The notes under the pieces were generated by a model, which did no database searches, was not told where the DNA came from, and saw only the letters and a list, made by a program, of their open reading frames with translations. This document shows, in pieces, positions 1 through 11,739 of a DNA stretch of 64,000 nucleotides. The position numbers were made by a program, and so were the translations under genes. Positions within the stretch are counted from its first letter, which is position 1. Each line of letters starts with the position of its first letter. Source of the stretch: Adenophora triphylla var. japonica (taxonomy: Eukaryota; Streptophyta; Magnoliopsida; Asterales; Campanulaceae); contig JAFEMH010002513.1 in the NCBI GenBank assembly GCA_022495995.1, positions 271,356 through 335,355 on the forward strand, given 5' to 3'.

Positions 1-133
1 AGACTAGTTACAATGTCCGAGGAGGACTTGATTGAAAGAGAAAAGTACTAGAACCTACGAAGGTTGACTGAGAGACTATATTCTCCTTTTTTTTTTTTTT
101 TTAAATCTCACTCAAGGATAAGTAGACCCTAAT

Positions 134-1547
134 CTAGCTACTCTTCGCCGGTTGGACTCGCCAGAGCTTGAGCTTTCCTTCGTAGATCGCCCACCGAATT
201 TCCTTCTTCGTATCCACACACTTGTCTGTCACATGACCATAATGCTTGTGATACTCGCAGAACTTGGTCTTGTCAACTCTACTTGAGTTTCTTGGCTTAT
301 AGCTCTCGAGAGGTGTGAGAAGGCCTCGTTTAACCAAATCGTCGAAAACTTTGCTCATGGGCATCCCAAAATCATCAGGCTGACGTTTCTGACCTTGTAT
401 CTCCTGAATCGACCTCTTATCATAACTTTCTATTTTTGGCCAATGAAGATTCTCGAGCTTCCCGTCTTTTATCAACTGGATCTCATGACTCAAATAGGTG
501 CAATCATCCGTGTTGTGCCCATGGTATCGATGGAAAAGACAATGCTTGGACTCATCCAACCGAACATGGGGATTCCCGGGTTTCCAATTCTCCAAAGGGC
601 TTTATCGCCTTTTCTTTCATCGCCTTTTCCAAAGATCTTGCTTAAAGACATCTCCATGTTGTCAAAATGAAAGGAGCGGAGTTTTTTGGAGACCTTGTTG
701 TTCTCGAAACCCGGATCTCCATTGTCCAACTGGTTCCATTGTTGGATTTGGTCAAGGAGGCTACGACACTCTTTCCTTTGTGAAGAACTGGTCTTGAGCC
801 GGGTATGGTGGCCGCTTGGTGTTGGTGGCATTGGATTATGCTTGGTGGAGTCATCTCCTTGCCTCGGTTCGACATCTTGGGTCAAGTGGAGTATTGACAC
901 TCATCATGAGGTCAAGCTTCTCCTGCATTTGTTTCATTTGCTCCATCAACATCGCCACATGGGGGTCAACGGGGATTCTTGGGCTACCGGAACTGGCAAC
1001 AGGACTTGTAGTAGCGAACTGACGGCTGAATTCATTAAGTCCGGTAGGTAATAAAACTTCGGTTCATCCTTTGGCAACTCATGATCGCATTCAAAGCGGG
1101 TATAGGGGCTTGAGAACATAGCCACATATCTCAAACCGATTATGTGAGGTTGGAGCATAAACCGGTGTATTGCCGAGACCGAGAGATAAGTGGGGTGAAA
1201 TCCAATCCGTTCTGAGAAGCTGAGGGCAATGGGGCCCTGATGAGCTGGGATGTTGGAAAGGACTGAGGAGAAGTGGTCCTTGGCAAGGGATCATATGTGG
1301 ATGGAGGAAGGTATTGGTTATAGGCCGGGGAACCGAGATGGCTACTTCGGAGTCTCATCTTCGACCACTACCAGCAGAACCGTTAGACTCAATTGTTACT
1401 TGGATTCCATTGCGGCGAAGAGCACCGATGAGTAATGACAAACTGCTCTTCATGATCCTTCCGGGCATTTTCCAAAGCCGTGACTAACTCTTCCTTCCTA
1501 ATCATCTGATTTCCCATACCCTCACTGTTTTCTGTCAAATCTGCCAT
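134..1547 (-). pseudogene. Gag of Tat-like LTR element A (frameshifted)
   Basis: Retrotransposon Gag, the RNA-binding capsid protein of a Ty3/gypsy element. The start is read at the minus-strand ATG at 1,547, which opens MADLTENSEGMGNQMIRK; the reading then breaks by stops and frameshifts. The last 153 codons (595 to 134) are open and hold two zinc-knuckle-like motifs, CLFHRYHGHNTDDC and CEYHKHYGHVTDKC, of the form C-x2-H-x3-G-H-x4-C seen in Tat-lineage Gag. The stop TAG at 134 is conserved in the sister copy at 56.2 kb. Fragments of the middle part are visible at 490-900 and 946-1,294 in other frames. The element continues leftward beyond the window, so the presence of pol cannot be judged. 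Assignment to gypsy Gag is firm; the Tat lineage is inferred from the knuckles and the primer binding site. Confidence 0.75.
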
Positions 1548-1589
1548 TCTGACTCTCTGAGCTGATGAACTGTCTGAACTGAAAAGCCG

Positions 1590-3668
1590 CTGACCCAGTA
1601 CTCTCGCTCACTTCTTTTTCGCTGCGGGAAAGGGATAGGCAAGGTTTAGACTCGGGGATAGGTAAGGTTTAGACTCGAAGGTAAGTGTTTAGGCTGAAGG
1701 CTCAAGTAACACGAACTTATTGCTTAACTTTTGCTCGAAACGCATTTTCTCCTAATCCTAATTGATCGGAAAAGATGAGACCTTGAAAGGTCAAGATTGG
1801 AAGTAGAGATCGGACCGAAGAGGTCGCGATTAAGGACTTGACCGCGAAAGGTCGAGATGGGAAATCGAAAATCGGACCGAGGAGGTCTCGATTAGAGATT
1901 GACCATGAAAGGTCGGGACAAGAAAATCAAAAATCGGACCGAAGAGGTCTCGATTAGGGTTTGACCATGAAAGGTAGGGATAAAGAAAACGGATATCGGA
2001 CCGAAAAGATCTCGATTAGGGATTTGACCATGAAAGGTCGGGATGAGGAAAACGGAGATCGGACCGAAAAGGTCTCGATTAGGGATTTCAGTAGATAGGA
2101 ACATGCAATTATGATTACACTAATTGTTCAAGTTTACTTAAAACAATGTCTTTTATTAATCTCTAATTGGTTGGAAAAGGGGTTCCCGCCCTTCTTTTTC
2201 ACAACTACTCTAGATCCCGGATCGCCGGGTTCCGTCACTACGTCTATAAGCCCCTCGTATTCCACCCGTATTTCGACCTCCCAGTGGTGGATGTGCCCGG
2301 CGAGGGTCCTATAGGGCACGCGGATCCCACCAACCGAGAGTAAAGAACGCTCCTAACGGGTCTAGCGGGTCATAGGACCTTTCAACGCACGAGCAATGCG
2401 GATTATAGTCAAGGCAATACCGGGAAAGTCTCGTCTCTCTGCCTTGACGGAGTTTTGGCAGAGTTTCGCTTGAGCGAATGACGTTTTGACTTTTGGTAAT
2501 GTCCGAGAGAATAATAGGCATGGGTCGGGCGGCAAAAGCCGGATGACACAAAGTGTCACATTGAACTTCGTTGCATACGCAAAGGCGTGAGTCGAATCGA
2601 AGTCAATGCCGGCCAAGATCTTGCCAATTTTTCCTTATCGGAATTTTGGCAGAGCTTCGCTTGAGCGAAAGATCTTTTGATTTTTGGCAAATACTCGGTC
2701 TTGACTCTTACGCATTCCGTGTGGGTCAAGGTCAATAGTCAATGTCGGAGTCAAGATCCCACCGATTTTTTTCCTTGTCGGAATTTTGTGCACTTTCGCT
2801 TGAGCGAAAATCTTGGCTTCCGTTTATGAGCTAAGGCTTGACCTTTACGTGGGTATGCAACCGGGCTATATGACACCTGACCAGACCAAAAACCAACCAA
2901 AAGTCACGGTTTTTTGAAACGTGTGACACCTGACCGTGCATTGGTCGACACCGGCCGCCATGGGGAGGTTGGGATGATTCCGTGCGCGCCCGGAGCATCG
3001 TAAGGACGTCCGTGACTGCAGCTGGAACCACCCTCGGGTTTGAAGGACGTGCGTGCAAAAGTGTACAGGATATATCAGGTGCGCGTAGTGTGCGGTCTCC
3101 TAAAATTGTTCCTTTTTGAGTTAAAACAGAAATTTTCATAAATGTGTTTTAAAGGAATGATTTTCAGGACGGGGAGAATGCAGCACGTAAATTTTCTGGG
3201 AAGCCCCGCCGCCGTGGAGCCGAGTAGCCCCAAGCTGCTAGGACTTGCCAGATTAACCTTGATTTTTCCTGGTGGAATTGCCACTGATGTCGTATGGTCA
3301 AACTCCTATGAGGATTAGCCGTACGACCGCATGGATCAATTTTCCAGTTCCACTCCTTTGCGATTTTTCGGGTTGTTTCCCGTTTCAAAGTAAGAACGAA
3401 GATCCAAGATGCAAATGATGCAATGCAAGGTAAATAAAGCAAGCACGATTAATGAAATCGGCGACGGGAGTCTAACCCGCTCAAAGGGAAAAGCTTTCTT
3501 ATTTTTTTTCAAAATTGTTCGAAAAGGGATACTGGTACGTGGGATTGTTAAACCACTGGTTATCCCAAGCCCCGGGTTAGGGAGCGATACAGGAAGGTTA
3601 AGTGGGGTCCACCTATATACCAAGTATCGATTTTTGTTTTGAAAATAAAGCTTTTCTCCTTTGGGTTT
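1590..3668 (-). other. Long untranslated leader of element A
   Basis: About 2 kb between the primer binding site and gag with no credible coding. It matches, in reverse, the leader of element B at 52.5-54.8 kb. It holds the 61-bp tandem array listed separately and three copies of the perfect dyad-type motif TTCGCTTGAGCGAA at 2,465, 2,656 and 2,795. Short open frames here have no recognisable family and are treated as chance. Confidence 0.65.
1790..2095. repeat. 61-bp tandem repeat in leader of element A
   Basis: About five imperfect copies of a unit of roughly 61 bp. Each has two dyads, GACCGAAGAGGTC and GACCATGAAAGGTC, so every repeat can form two short hairpins. The same array, in the other orientation and with about eight units, sits in element B at 54.1-54.56 kb. 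Confidence 0.8.
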
Positions 3669-3684
3669 CCCCAATGAGTCGCCA
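3669..3684 (-). other. Primer binding site of element A
   Basis: On the minus strand the sequence reads TGGCGACTCATTGGGG, six bases after the LTR end (...CACATTCA). I recognise this TGGCGACTC...GGGGA form as a primer binding site usual in Tat-lineage gypsy elements. It fixes the orientation of element A and the right LTR as its 5' LTR. Confidence 0.75.
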
Positions 3685-4811
3685 AACTCGTGAATGTGTG
3701 CCCCAAATTTTGTTTATTGGAATTCACGCGAGTTTGAAGACATCCGAGTTATTTGAAAAACGGAGTCGCCACGCCATTTTGATTACCTCAAAACTTTGAA
3801 AAAAAGGTTTTTACTTGGGTTCGGAGGTTAAGTTACCCCTTGGGAAGAACGTTTGGCGTTCACCCAAAGTGCCTTGCCGGAGCAAGTCTCCCAAGATTTC
3901 ATTAATCGTGCTTGCTTGCGTGCTTTCTTTGTGTGCATGTGTTTGAGAGTAAAAGGGGGAATGTCCCAAGTTATCTTCCGGACGTACAAACCATTTGTTG
4001 GTTGTCGCTCGGGATTCCTTGGAATTTATGTATTTGGGATTATGATCCCGTCCTCATCTTGTGACTTGTGATCATCGCATTTTAACCTCGGGACCCTCGG
4101 GACTTGCGTGATCGAGAGAATGACTCTCCTTGTGGTCAAAGATGAGGTTCTTTAGGAAGGAATGTCCTTAGCCCATCAATCCTACGCTTTAAGACGGTCG
4201 AGCTCGTATAGAGGCTTCATACTCTTTCTTAAGCGATAATCGGAGATATAGGGTTCAAGGTGTCCCTTTCTAAAGAGATATGGAACCTTTAATGGAAGGA
4301 ACGATGCAAAGATGAGAACTTTTACACCGGTCCGTTCCAAGGTTGCTAATGGGGACATGGGGGAATGCATGTAAAAATGATACTTTAGTGAAAAGATGGC
4401 ATTTTTGGAGTGTAAAGAATGTCTTTTGGTTGCAAGGGATGCCTTTTTGTGCAAAGAAAAGATTTTTATGTAAAGAATGTATTTTTATGTTGGAAAATAG
4501 CATTTAATGCACAAATGATGCATGAAAATGGCAAAGAATGATTTTTTAATGCAAAGTATGCATTTTGAGTATGAAAATGAGTTTTTTAAATGCAAAAGAT
4601 GCATCTTTAATGTGAAAAGGGGTTTTTTTTTTTGAGTGCAAAGGATGCACCATTAAAGCAAAGATGTCATTTTGGTGAAAAAGATATCCTTTTAATGCAA
4701 ATGATGCTGCTCTGTATGCAAATGTTTTAGTTTAAATGCAGATTGGTGCATTAGAAAAGGAAAACATCAGATTGCAAATTAAAAGATAAGGAGTCTCGCA
4801 AACCGGCTATG

Positions 4812-4850
4812 TATGTCGCGCGACATAGGCTGCCTATGTCGCGTGACATA
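4812..4850. repeat. Pair of TATGTCGCGCGACATA palindromes in LTR A
   Basis: A perfect copy at 4,812-4,827 and TATGTCGCGTGACATA at 4,835-4,850, with starts 23 bp apart, framed by GGCT and AGCC. The same pair with the same 23-bp spacing is kept in LTR B (51,419 and 51,442). Confidence 0.85.
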
Positions 4851-5469
4851 ATAAGCCATTTTGCAGAAGCCTAAACAACTGAGATTTGCAGAGGTAACAA
4901 GGCACCAAAATGGTCAAGTTACTTCACAAACAAATCTCAGAGAGCATGTTTATTGATAATGAACACTTCAAGAGGGTGTGGATATGAGGGATCCACACTC
5001 ATCTTGAGTGTTCATGCAAAACCAAGTCAAAACAGAGATTTTATATGAAATGTAATGAAATAAAATGTGGATCTGGGTAATATGAAGCTAAAGCATGCAA
5101 CTTTAATCAGAATACTACATTATCAATGCATGTAACACATAGATTTCATATTCAAAGGAAAATAGAGAGTGGAAAAGGGGTAGAAACTCGTTACCCTTGA
5201 AGATCCACAACTCCTATATCAAGTTAGATATAGGAGCCTTCTAGCGTCCTCCTCCAGAGACTGAGTTCAGGCCTTGGATCCTTGAGAACCTCGAGTTTTT
5301 GATGTATAGGAAGTGTGTGTGTGTGTGTGGGAAGTGTGTGTGTGATTAGTTTGGTAGGATTGAGGTGATTTGGGGGGTATGTGAGGAGAGAGGAGGCTTC
5401 TGGAGCGTATTCCCTATAGAGGGGGACTGAGGGGTGGAGGAGGTGTGTTAAAATGAGAGGTGGAGACCT

Positions 5470-5478
5470 CTATTTATA
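5470..5478 (-). promoter_or_regulatory. TATA box of LTR A
   Basis: TATAAATAG on the minus strand, about 20 bp downstream (in the element's sense) of the nearest palindrome at 5,499-5,514. The homologous TATA box in LTR B has the same context, which supports it as the element's core promoter. Confidence 0.65.
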
Positions 5479-5494
5479 GAGTCGCTGCATGGGC

Positions 5495-5745
5495 TTATTA
5501 TGTCGCACGACATAACAAGCCATGACTGTATTCCTTCTAGAAACATGCAAGGTGGCATGGTTCTAGAACTTTTCCTGGCTGGTTATGTCGCACGACATAA
5601 GGAGCCACATGCAGTTCCTTCTAGAAACATGCAAGGTGGCAGGTTTCTAGAAGGTTTTTATGGCCTATTATGTCGCACGACATAAGTAGCCAGATCTGGA
5701 TTCTTCTAGAAACGTGCAAGGTGGCAGCCTTCTAGAAGGGTTTTG
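5495..5745 (-). repeat. 85-bp tandem repeat in U3 with palindromes and HSE-like sites
   Basis: Three units. The palindrome TATGTCGCACGACATA starts at 5,499, 5,584 and 5,669, exactly 85 bp apart. Between palindromes lie pairs of TTCTAGAA (5,535, 5,561, 5,619, 5,645, 5,704, 5,730), which fit the nTTCnnGAAn form of heat-shock elements. The array sits directly upstream of the TATA box, so it is placed as an upstream enhancer would be. Responsiveness to heat is inference. Confidence 0.8.
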
Positions 5746-5920
5746 GGATTAAGAAAAACGTGTTTCTTAATCACCAAGCATTCCCTTTAGCCCTTAAAAG
5801 GCTTGAAACAGCTCCGGAATTGTTCCGGAACTTTAGGAAAATCCGGGGAATTACCGGAAAAATTACCGGAATTGCCGGGAAAATTAACCGGAAGGCATGA
5901 GCCAGATTTGGGTACTTACA

Positions 5921-6390
5921 ACAACACATTTTTCAACAAAGGGGTCCGTCCCAACACACACATTCACCAGGGTCCATCCCTATACACACATTTACCAGGG
6001 TCCATCCCTACACACACAATTTTTCACAAGAGTTCGTCCCTACACACACAATTTTCCACACAAGACCGTCCCTACACGGCAATTTTTCACAAAGGGTGTC
6101 CGTCCCTACACAACACATTTTTTCACGAGGGTCCGTCCCTACATAAACACATTTCACAAAGGGTCCATCCCTACATATATACGCATTTCATAAAAGGGTC
6201 CGTCCCTACACCACACATTTTTCACAAAAAGGGTCCCTATACACGACACATTTTCAACAAAGGGTCCGTCCCTACACGACACATTTTCAACAAAAGTCCG
6301 TCACAAAAACAGGGCACGTTTCACACAATTTCCCCACAAAAAGTTCATTCCTACACGGCAATTTTCCAACAAAAAACCATGTACGTACAA
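5921..6390. repeat. GGGTCCGTCCCTACAC tandem array
   Basis: About 13 degenerate units of roughly 30-35 bp built on GGTCCGTCCCTACAC and CACATTTTTCACAA. It begins at the base after LTR A and most likely belongs to the 3' noncoding part of element C, into which A inserted. A long open frame across it (5,803-6,465) only reflects the repeat. Confidence 0.75.
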
Positions 6391-6649
6391 AAATACCACC
6401 AAGGTACGAGTCATCGAAGCATGCATTTTAAGGAGAGGCACTTTATTTTCACAAATAAGAGCTAAACTCCACATTTTTTTACAAAAATCATATACCCACA
6501 ATCCATATACATCTAATTTCAATAAATCAACATCAATTTCACAAATTGATCATGGCAATAATAAAAGCGCCAAAATTTGCAAGAACCAAACCCTAGTTCT
6601 AGCATACATCATTTCAAACAAGAATCAAAAACAAAATTTGACTTCTTAC

Positions 6650-6817
6650 CTCCACTACCGTTTTCCCCCGCAAGTTGTGCACCCTCGCATCCGGATACAA
6701 CTCATCCGGATTAATTGTTGAAGGTGTGTAGGGAGAGGAGTTCCTCTGAAGATCCAACCTCCTCTCCATGGCCCCTCGGACTCTTTGACGACGTCCTAGC
6801 CTCAATCCTTCCGCCAT
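6650..6817 (-). pseudogene. First exon of antisense ORF of element C
   Basis: A 56-codon exon starting with MAEGLRLGRRQRVR, antisense to element C. It ends at GAG followed by GTAAGA, a good splice donor. The counterpart in element B (61,963 to 61,796, MPPRLYPTKRASQH) is also exactly 168 nt and ends at the same GAG|GTAAGA. Both have a basic N-terminus, an FLPEA/Y-P-D region and a VR/K-EV end. The rest of the ORF is missing because element A interrupts C at 5,920. The role of the protein is unknown; antisense extra ORFs are known in Tat-lineage gypsy elements. Confidence 0.5.
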
Positions 6818-6959
6818 AATAGCAATCTAGCAATTTGAAAGGGTTTTCTCGATAAAATTTGGCTCAAAATGGGATTCTCTCCTCCTTTCAAGCAAGATTC
6901 AACCCCGGCCGTCAACGTAAGCCCGGATCTCGCTAACTAAATGGCACAAAAAATAATTT

Positions 6960-7570
6960 CGGCCATCAAAGTAAGCCTGAACCCCCTTTTCCCCCGGCGG
7001 ACGAAAGACAAACGACCATCAGTGTAAGCCCGTACAATGAATCATTTCCCCAACAGTCATTGTAAGCCCGAACTTTTCCCCAGCGGACAAAAATCAAACG
7101 GCAATCATTGTAAGCCCGTACAAAGAACACATATCCCCAACAAAACAACTCCCGACCGTCATCGTAAGTCTGGCACCCAAGGCACAAACGCCTTCCAAAG
7201 ACAAACTCAAGGCACGAACGCCTCCTAAAAATCTCACTCAAGGCATAAACGCCTTCCAAAGACAAACTCAAGGCACCAAACGCCTCCCTCTCAAGGCACG
7301 AATGCCTTCCAAAAGTCTCAAATAAAACACTAACACAATCTCACTCAGGACACCACCACGTCCTCCCTACTTCATCTCATCCAGAGGCGGCTCCACGCCT
7401 CACTATCACAGCCAGAGGCGGCTCCACGCCCTCACTATCTCAGCCAGAGGCGGCTCCAAGCCCTCACCATCTCAGCCAGAGGCGGCTCCACATATTCACA
7501 TCCGACCCAAGCGGTCACCTTAGGACACCACCACGTCCTCAGTCATCCGACCCAAGCGGTCACCTCACAC
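6960..7570. repeat. Dyad-rich short repeats in 3' part of element C
   Basis: Several interspersed short repeat families: AAGGCACGAACGCCTT-type units at 7,165-7,315, GAGGCGGCTCCACGCC units at 7,383-7,490, and GGACACCACCACGTCC units at 7,345, 7,525 and 7,659. Each has inverted arms (AAGGC/GCCTT, GGCG/CGCC, GGAC/GTCC). No coding capacity is credible. Confidence 0.65.
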
Positions 7571-8167
7571 ACAAACTATGATCAGGCTTTATTCCCATTC
7601 AGGATACGTAGGAATCCTACCAAAGGGTCCAGCCATCCAACCCAAGCGGTCACCTTAGGACACCACCACGTCCTCACGATTCTAGCCATCCGACAGACAC
7701 GGTCATCTTCTCTCTCCCAAAAAGCGGTCCAGATCGGGACCCTTATCTTTATCGACGATCCCACTTTCTTCATAAGTGACGTCGCCGAGGGGCTTCTGTA
7801 AGTACCCCAATCCGGACTGCTCTCCATCCGAGCACACGGGAAACACCGAGGACTCATGAATTCATGATCCCGAAGACCCGTAATGTCCAAAAGGTCCAGA
7901 CTAACCAGCCAAACCAAGGGAGGACCTTTCAAGGACAAAAGGGAACTCAAGGACTTTGCAGGAATAACAAAAAAATGGCTAGCTTGCACAATGGTCCGTA
8001 CGAACCACTTTGCAAAGCAAGAAGTGTTCATACGGACACTTATGTCAACACACCAAAATCATTGCAAAATTCCCACAAAGTCCACAATATTCCCTGAAAT
8101 CCAGAAAACCCAAAAAATCAGTAATGACATAAAGGTCTGTACGGACCACTTTGCAATTTTTGGGGCC

Positions 8168-8176
8168 TATAAATAG
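8168..8176 (+). promoter_or_regulatory. TATA box of LTR C
   Basis: TATAAATAG, about 25 bp after the palindrome GGTCTGTACGGACC, in the same arrangement as LTRs A and B (palindrome, short gap, TATA). Confidence 0.55.
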
Positions 8177-8224
8177 AAGGCTCCCCCTCCCATTTCATAC
8201 ACATCTCAACTTTTTCTTAACTCC

Positions 8225-8560
8225 CCCAGCCTTCAGGCACACTTCTAAGTCGTTCCAACCTCTTCCGGTCCTTCCCAAGGCCTCCCGAGCCTTCTCGAGG
8301 CGCTCCAAAGCCCTCCCAAGGCACTCTGAAGTCCTCCCGAGGTGCTTCAAAGTCCTCCCAAAGCAATCCCGGTCCTTCCCTAGCCAATCCCGATCCATCC
8401 CGAGGCATCCCAAGCCATTTTGAGGCAATTCTGGCCACTTACGGTCCTTCCCGAGGCCTCTCGAGCCTTTCTAAGGTGCTCGAAAGCCCTCCCGAGGCGC
8501 TCCAAAGTCCTTCCGAAGTGATTCCGGTCAATCTTGATCAATCCCGGTCCGTCCTAATCG
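8225..8560. repeat. C-rich imperfect repeats downstream of TATA in LTR C
   Basis: Repeats of CCTCCCGAGGCGCTCCAAAG and relatives, units of about 20-24 bp. They give false open frames rich in L, G and R on the minus strand. They lie in the transcribed part of the LTR. Confidence 0.65.
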
Positions 8561-9167
8561 ACCCCCGATGTTCCAAAAACCCTATTCACCCTCAAGCCAA
8601 ACACATTCCCCCGCAAAAGATAGACACAAACCAACATTGGTATAATCTCCTTTCGCACATTTAAATACTGCTTTAATTTCAGTCTTTAAATACTTTACTG
8701 CTTTATATTTACTGCTTACAATGTAGTCAATATTTACTATTCACGCATACAAACGATCCCACAAGGCCTTCCATTGCACTATGGAGGTCTGACGGTGATA
8801 GCGGTTTGTTACTATTCTCGCAATGTCTTTTCAATTATTTAATTAATGCATTTTATTTAAAAGCACAAACAACACACACAACATTTAAAGAAAGAAGGGT
8901 ATCGAAAGACTCGTGCATACGAGGTGACTCGGGTGAGCTCAAATATCTCTTCTCGAGGCATAACCTGACCTCAAAACTCAAAAATCTCATCACACAACAA
9001 AACAAACAAAAACTGTCTTTTCTCAATGTTTTGGTCATAATCAAAACGGCGTGGCGACTCTACGAAAATGCAGCGAATCCCCCTAACGCGAGATGCTGTG
9101 CAGCGCCGGATCGGGTAATTTCAAATCCTTCTATCTTCTTCAGCGTCTTTTGGAGTGGGAACATATC

Positions 9168-10308
9168 CTAAGACATGACGAGTAGTATGTTCTTTAACTT
9201 AATTGATCTTATAAGTGTCCAATGGCCTTTGCCCAAACCGAGCCCCGGGATGTACTTCATGAGCTTCATAATTTTCATAAGAGGGGGAATCTGATCCCAA
9301 GACAGAGGGAGATCCACGCAGCACACTTGCGCCTTAGGATTTTCAATAGTGAATCCTGTCAACATCATGCCATCATCATCGTGCTTGATTTCTAGGACCG
9401 GGATGTTGTTTGTATTTGTCCCTTCCGTGGTTACACAGTCTCCGTATATTACGGTGAAATTGTTTCCTTGTATGAATTTCACCCATTGGTGCAAGGTCGA
9501 TGCCACTCCATTGATTTGGTGTAAGCAAGACTGGACCAGGATGTCAGTGAAGGTGATTGGGATGTCGATAACTTGGAAGTATGTGGGCATCATCTGTTTT
9601 TCCAAACTAAAGGTCCAAAGTAGCTACCCCCAAAACTGCACGAGACGTCGAGTCGAAGGCCTTGATAGTCTGGGCTGAAGGTTTTAACTTTGTTGGCTTG
9701 ATCCCCAACATGTCCATCATTTTAGCGGGGAGGACATTCATGGCCGATCCTCCATCTACCAAGACCAAAGGGAGGTGATACTCATCGAGCTGAACGGTAA
9801 CGTAGAGAGTCTCATTGTGATTAGCCCTAAACTTTGGCAGGTCAAGGTCGGTGAAGGTGATGATGTTCCCATAGTGAACGTTGTTGATCATTTGTACTGC
9901 CTCATTCGGGGTCACGTTGATTGGAACTATGGTCCGGGCCAGACTTTCTTCCAGCTTGAGGTTATGAGGATATGAGGAAGTGAGCAGGGACCAGAGGGAG
10001 ATGTTGACTTGAGTGCACTTCAACTCGGTCAAGATCGAGTCTTTTCCTTTGGGATCCAGTACTTTGGTTTCTTTGGCGTAGGGTCCCTTCTCGGTCCGAG
10101 GCTCTGGCATGACTGGCTTTTTGTCAACCCTTAGGGGATTTGCAAGAATTTGGCCGGAACGGGTCAATACGTTTACTTCAAGCTTTATCCTTCCCTTGTT
10201 TGTTTCTTTCAACTCTGTCGCGGATGGGCTCCGATTAGCATATGGCCACACATCATTCCTCAGCTCATTGACTGTTACCGCTTTTACTGGGGGTTTGATG
10301 ACTGTCAT
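9168..10308 (-). pseudogene. Gypsy polyprotein fragment: protease and linker (element E)
   Basis: Two adjoining frames. Frame 10,308-9,607 carries a retroviral-type aspartic protease, LPLVLVDGGSAMNVLPAKMM, where the usual catalytic D-[ST/N]-G is written DGGS. Upstream lies FTDLDLPKFRANHNETLYVT, typical of Tat-lineage polyproteins. Frame 9,605-9,168 continues with the post-protease linker, including VASTLHQWVKF and a G-patch-like IPGLGLGKG. A stop or frameshift separates the two. The piece is bounded by LTR C on the left and degenerate sequence on the right; no RT belongs to it in the window. The element is certainly gypsy; its relation to A, B or D is not settled. Confidence 0.7.
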
Positions 10309-10319
10309 GATATCCTCCT

Positions 10320-11590
10320 AAGATAAAGGCTGGGGCTTCATGACATTTTGGTTGCCAGAGGCCTCGCGATGTTCGCTCCAACTTATTATGCAGCAAAAAT
10401 GGTCATGATCTCGAGCTGGTCCTTTCCAAAGGATGACATCATCCTCTTCGTCCATCTCATTTTGTTTATTTTTTGAAGGATTGTGCCTCATGAAATTCCT
10501 CCATTCAGACTGGATTAAAGTTGCTTCCAGACATTCAGAGGGTTAGCTGATTCTGAATTCCTTCATATCGTACTCGAGTTGAGCCAGGTCTGCCTTCGGG
10601 TATTCATTGTGTGCTCTCCAAACATCTCCTGTAGCTTCGGGATGCTCGCTCCTTTCGTGCGCCACATGTGGCGAAGGTTCTGGTAGCCACTCTTTAATTA
10701 ACACCATCCCGGGGGTAGGTCCGTCTCTGTTTCAACCTCAAACCAAACTGAAGAGATGTATTGTTGTTCATTGGGAAGCATCCTTTCGTTGATGCTATTA
10801 CCAGATCCCAAGGATTTTTGGTACAGGACATGAAGGGCCTCTTCTAGGATAGCAAGTCATTCGTCACGTTGGAGTCCACTCCTGCTGACATTGATCACTG
10901 TGAGAAAATCCATTCCTACAGAGAAGGTCCTTGCTCGGATCACATTTATGAAATCTGAATCATCATGACATGCTATCCTTCCCTCCTTGACCAGATTCCA
11001 AAGAACATTGCTCCATCTTTCCTCCAAATTGAGTAATGGGATGTTGAACTGGATTATGATGTCATAACTGTCTTCCAGGGAGCTAAGTGCGGGCACTTGG
11101 GGGCTGACGAATCATAAAGCATTAGTGGTAGGCATGCTTACTTCGGGGAGATTTTTGGTGAAGTATTTATCTTCTCCTCGATCAAGGAGCATTTGGGCCT
11201 CCATTTCTTGGTCCTCCCTTATGGATTCCTCACAGTAGCACTGATCCGATTATCCTTCTTGGCTCAGGGTTCCCTCAGACTCTAATTCAATAAATCCTAC
11301 TTCGTTGATGTTAGGATCCCTTTCATATTGGATCATATCTGGAGCCTCATCCGCCAGGTAGTATTCGGTCATGTCAGGACCTTCCTCCAGGTATAGTCTG
11401 TTCCCCAAGATTGTTCCATCATGTTATTCCCATGGATAACTTCGAGATTTCCCTTAATGTTGACAAACTTCATGCATTAGTGCAAGGTTGATGCAACTCC
11501 CTTTATCTGGTATAGCCAGGGTCGTCCAGTAGGGCGGTGAAGGCAGACTCAATTTCCATCACCTGGAATGTTGGGTATGCTTATTATAAA
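10320..11590 (-). pseudogene. Heavily decayed gypsy coding, partly duplicate of the E linker
   Basis: At 11,440-11,590 the minus strand again encodes a VASTLH-like linker next to LTALLDDP-type remains, similar to 9,480-9,600. At 11,300-11,400 remains read like EYHLADEAPDMI with stops. A 79-codon open stretch at 11,096-10,857 has no family I recognise. Many stops throughout. Best read as a second, older copy of a related polyprotein. Confidence 0.4.
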
Positions 11591-11739
11591 CCTCTCCTAT
11601 TACTTGATTTGATTGATACCATCATCTATTTTATTTTACATGGACTTTAAAATCTTATGTATGAAGTTTTACATTTAAATTTTTAGTTAAGTCCATTTTT
11701 ATAGAATAGTTACTTATGCTTTAGAAGGATAGAATTTCC

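Larger units (their letters stand above)
3691..5920 (-). mobile_element. 5' LTR of Tat-like element A
   Basis: A 2,230-bp LTR read on the minus strand from TGTAAGTACCC (5,920) to ...CACATTCA (3,691), with canonical TG...CA ends. It contains a CCGGAA-rich start, an 85-bp tandem repeat in U3, a TATA box, a (TG)n stretch near 5,310-5,340, and an array of ATGCA-type low-complexity repeats at about 4,360-4,760. It aligns along its length with the LTR at 50,361-52,472. Element A has no second LTR inside the window. Confidence 0.85.
7797..9130 (+). mobile_element. 3' LTR of Tat-like element C
   Basis: Starts TGTAAGTACCCC directly after GCCGAGGGGCTTC. Element B shows the same boundary at 63,864 (GCCGAGGGCTTC then TGTAAGTACCC). 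The LTR body differs from A and B: its upstream part has other palindromes (GGTCCGTACGAACC at about 7,992, GGTCTGTACGGACC at about 8,131, AAGTGTTCATACGGACACTT at 8,022-8,041), then a TATA box and a C-rich repeat. The right end is not certain. A PBS-like TGGCGACTCTA at 9,052 marks the U5 region, and recognisable gypsy coding of another element starts at about 9,168. Confidence 0.65.

Noticed and set aside
5803..6465. A 220-codon open frame on the plus strand
   Set aside because: It runs from the CCGGAA-rich LTR start across the LTR boundary into a tandem repeat; residues just mirror the repeat (H-T-I-F, GPSL). No domain.
8195..8438. Two Gly/Leu/Arg-rich minus-strand frames
   Set aside because: They are antisense translations of the C-rich repeat in LTR C.
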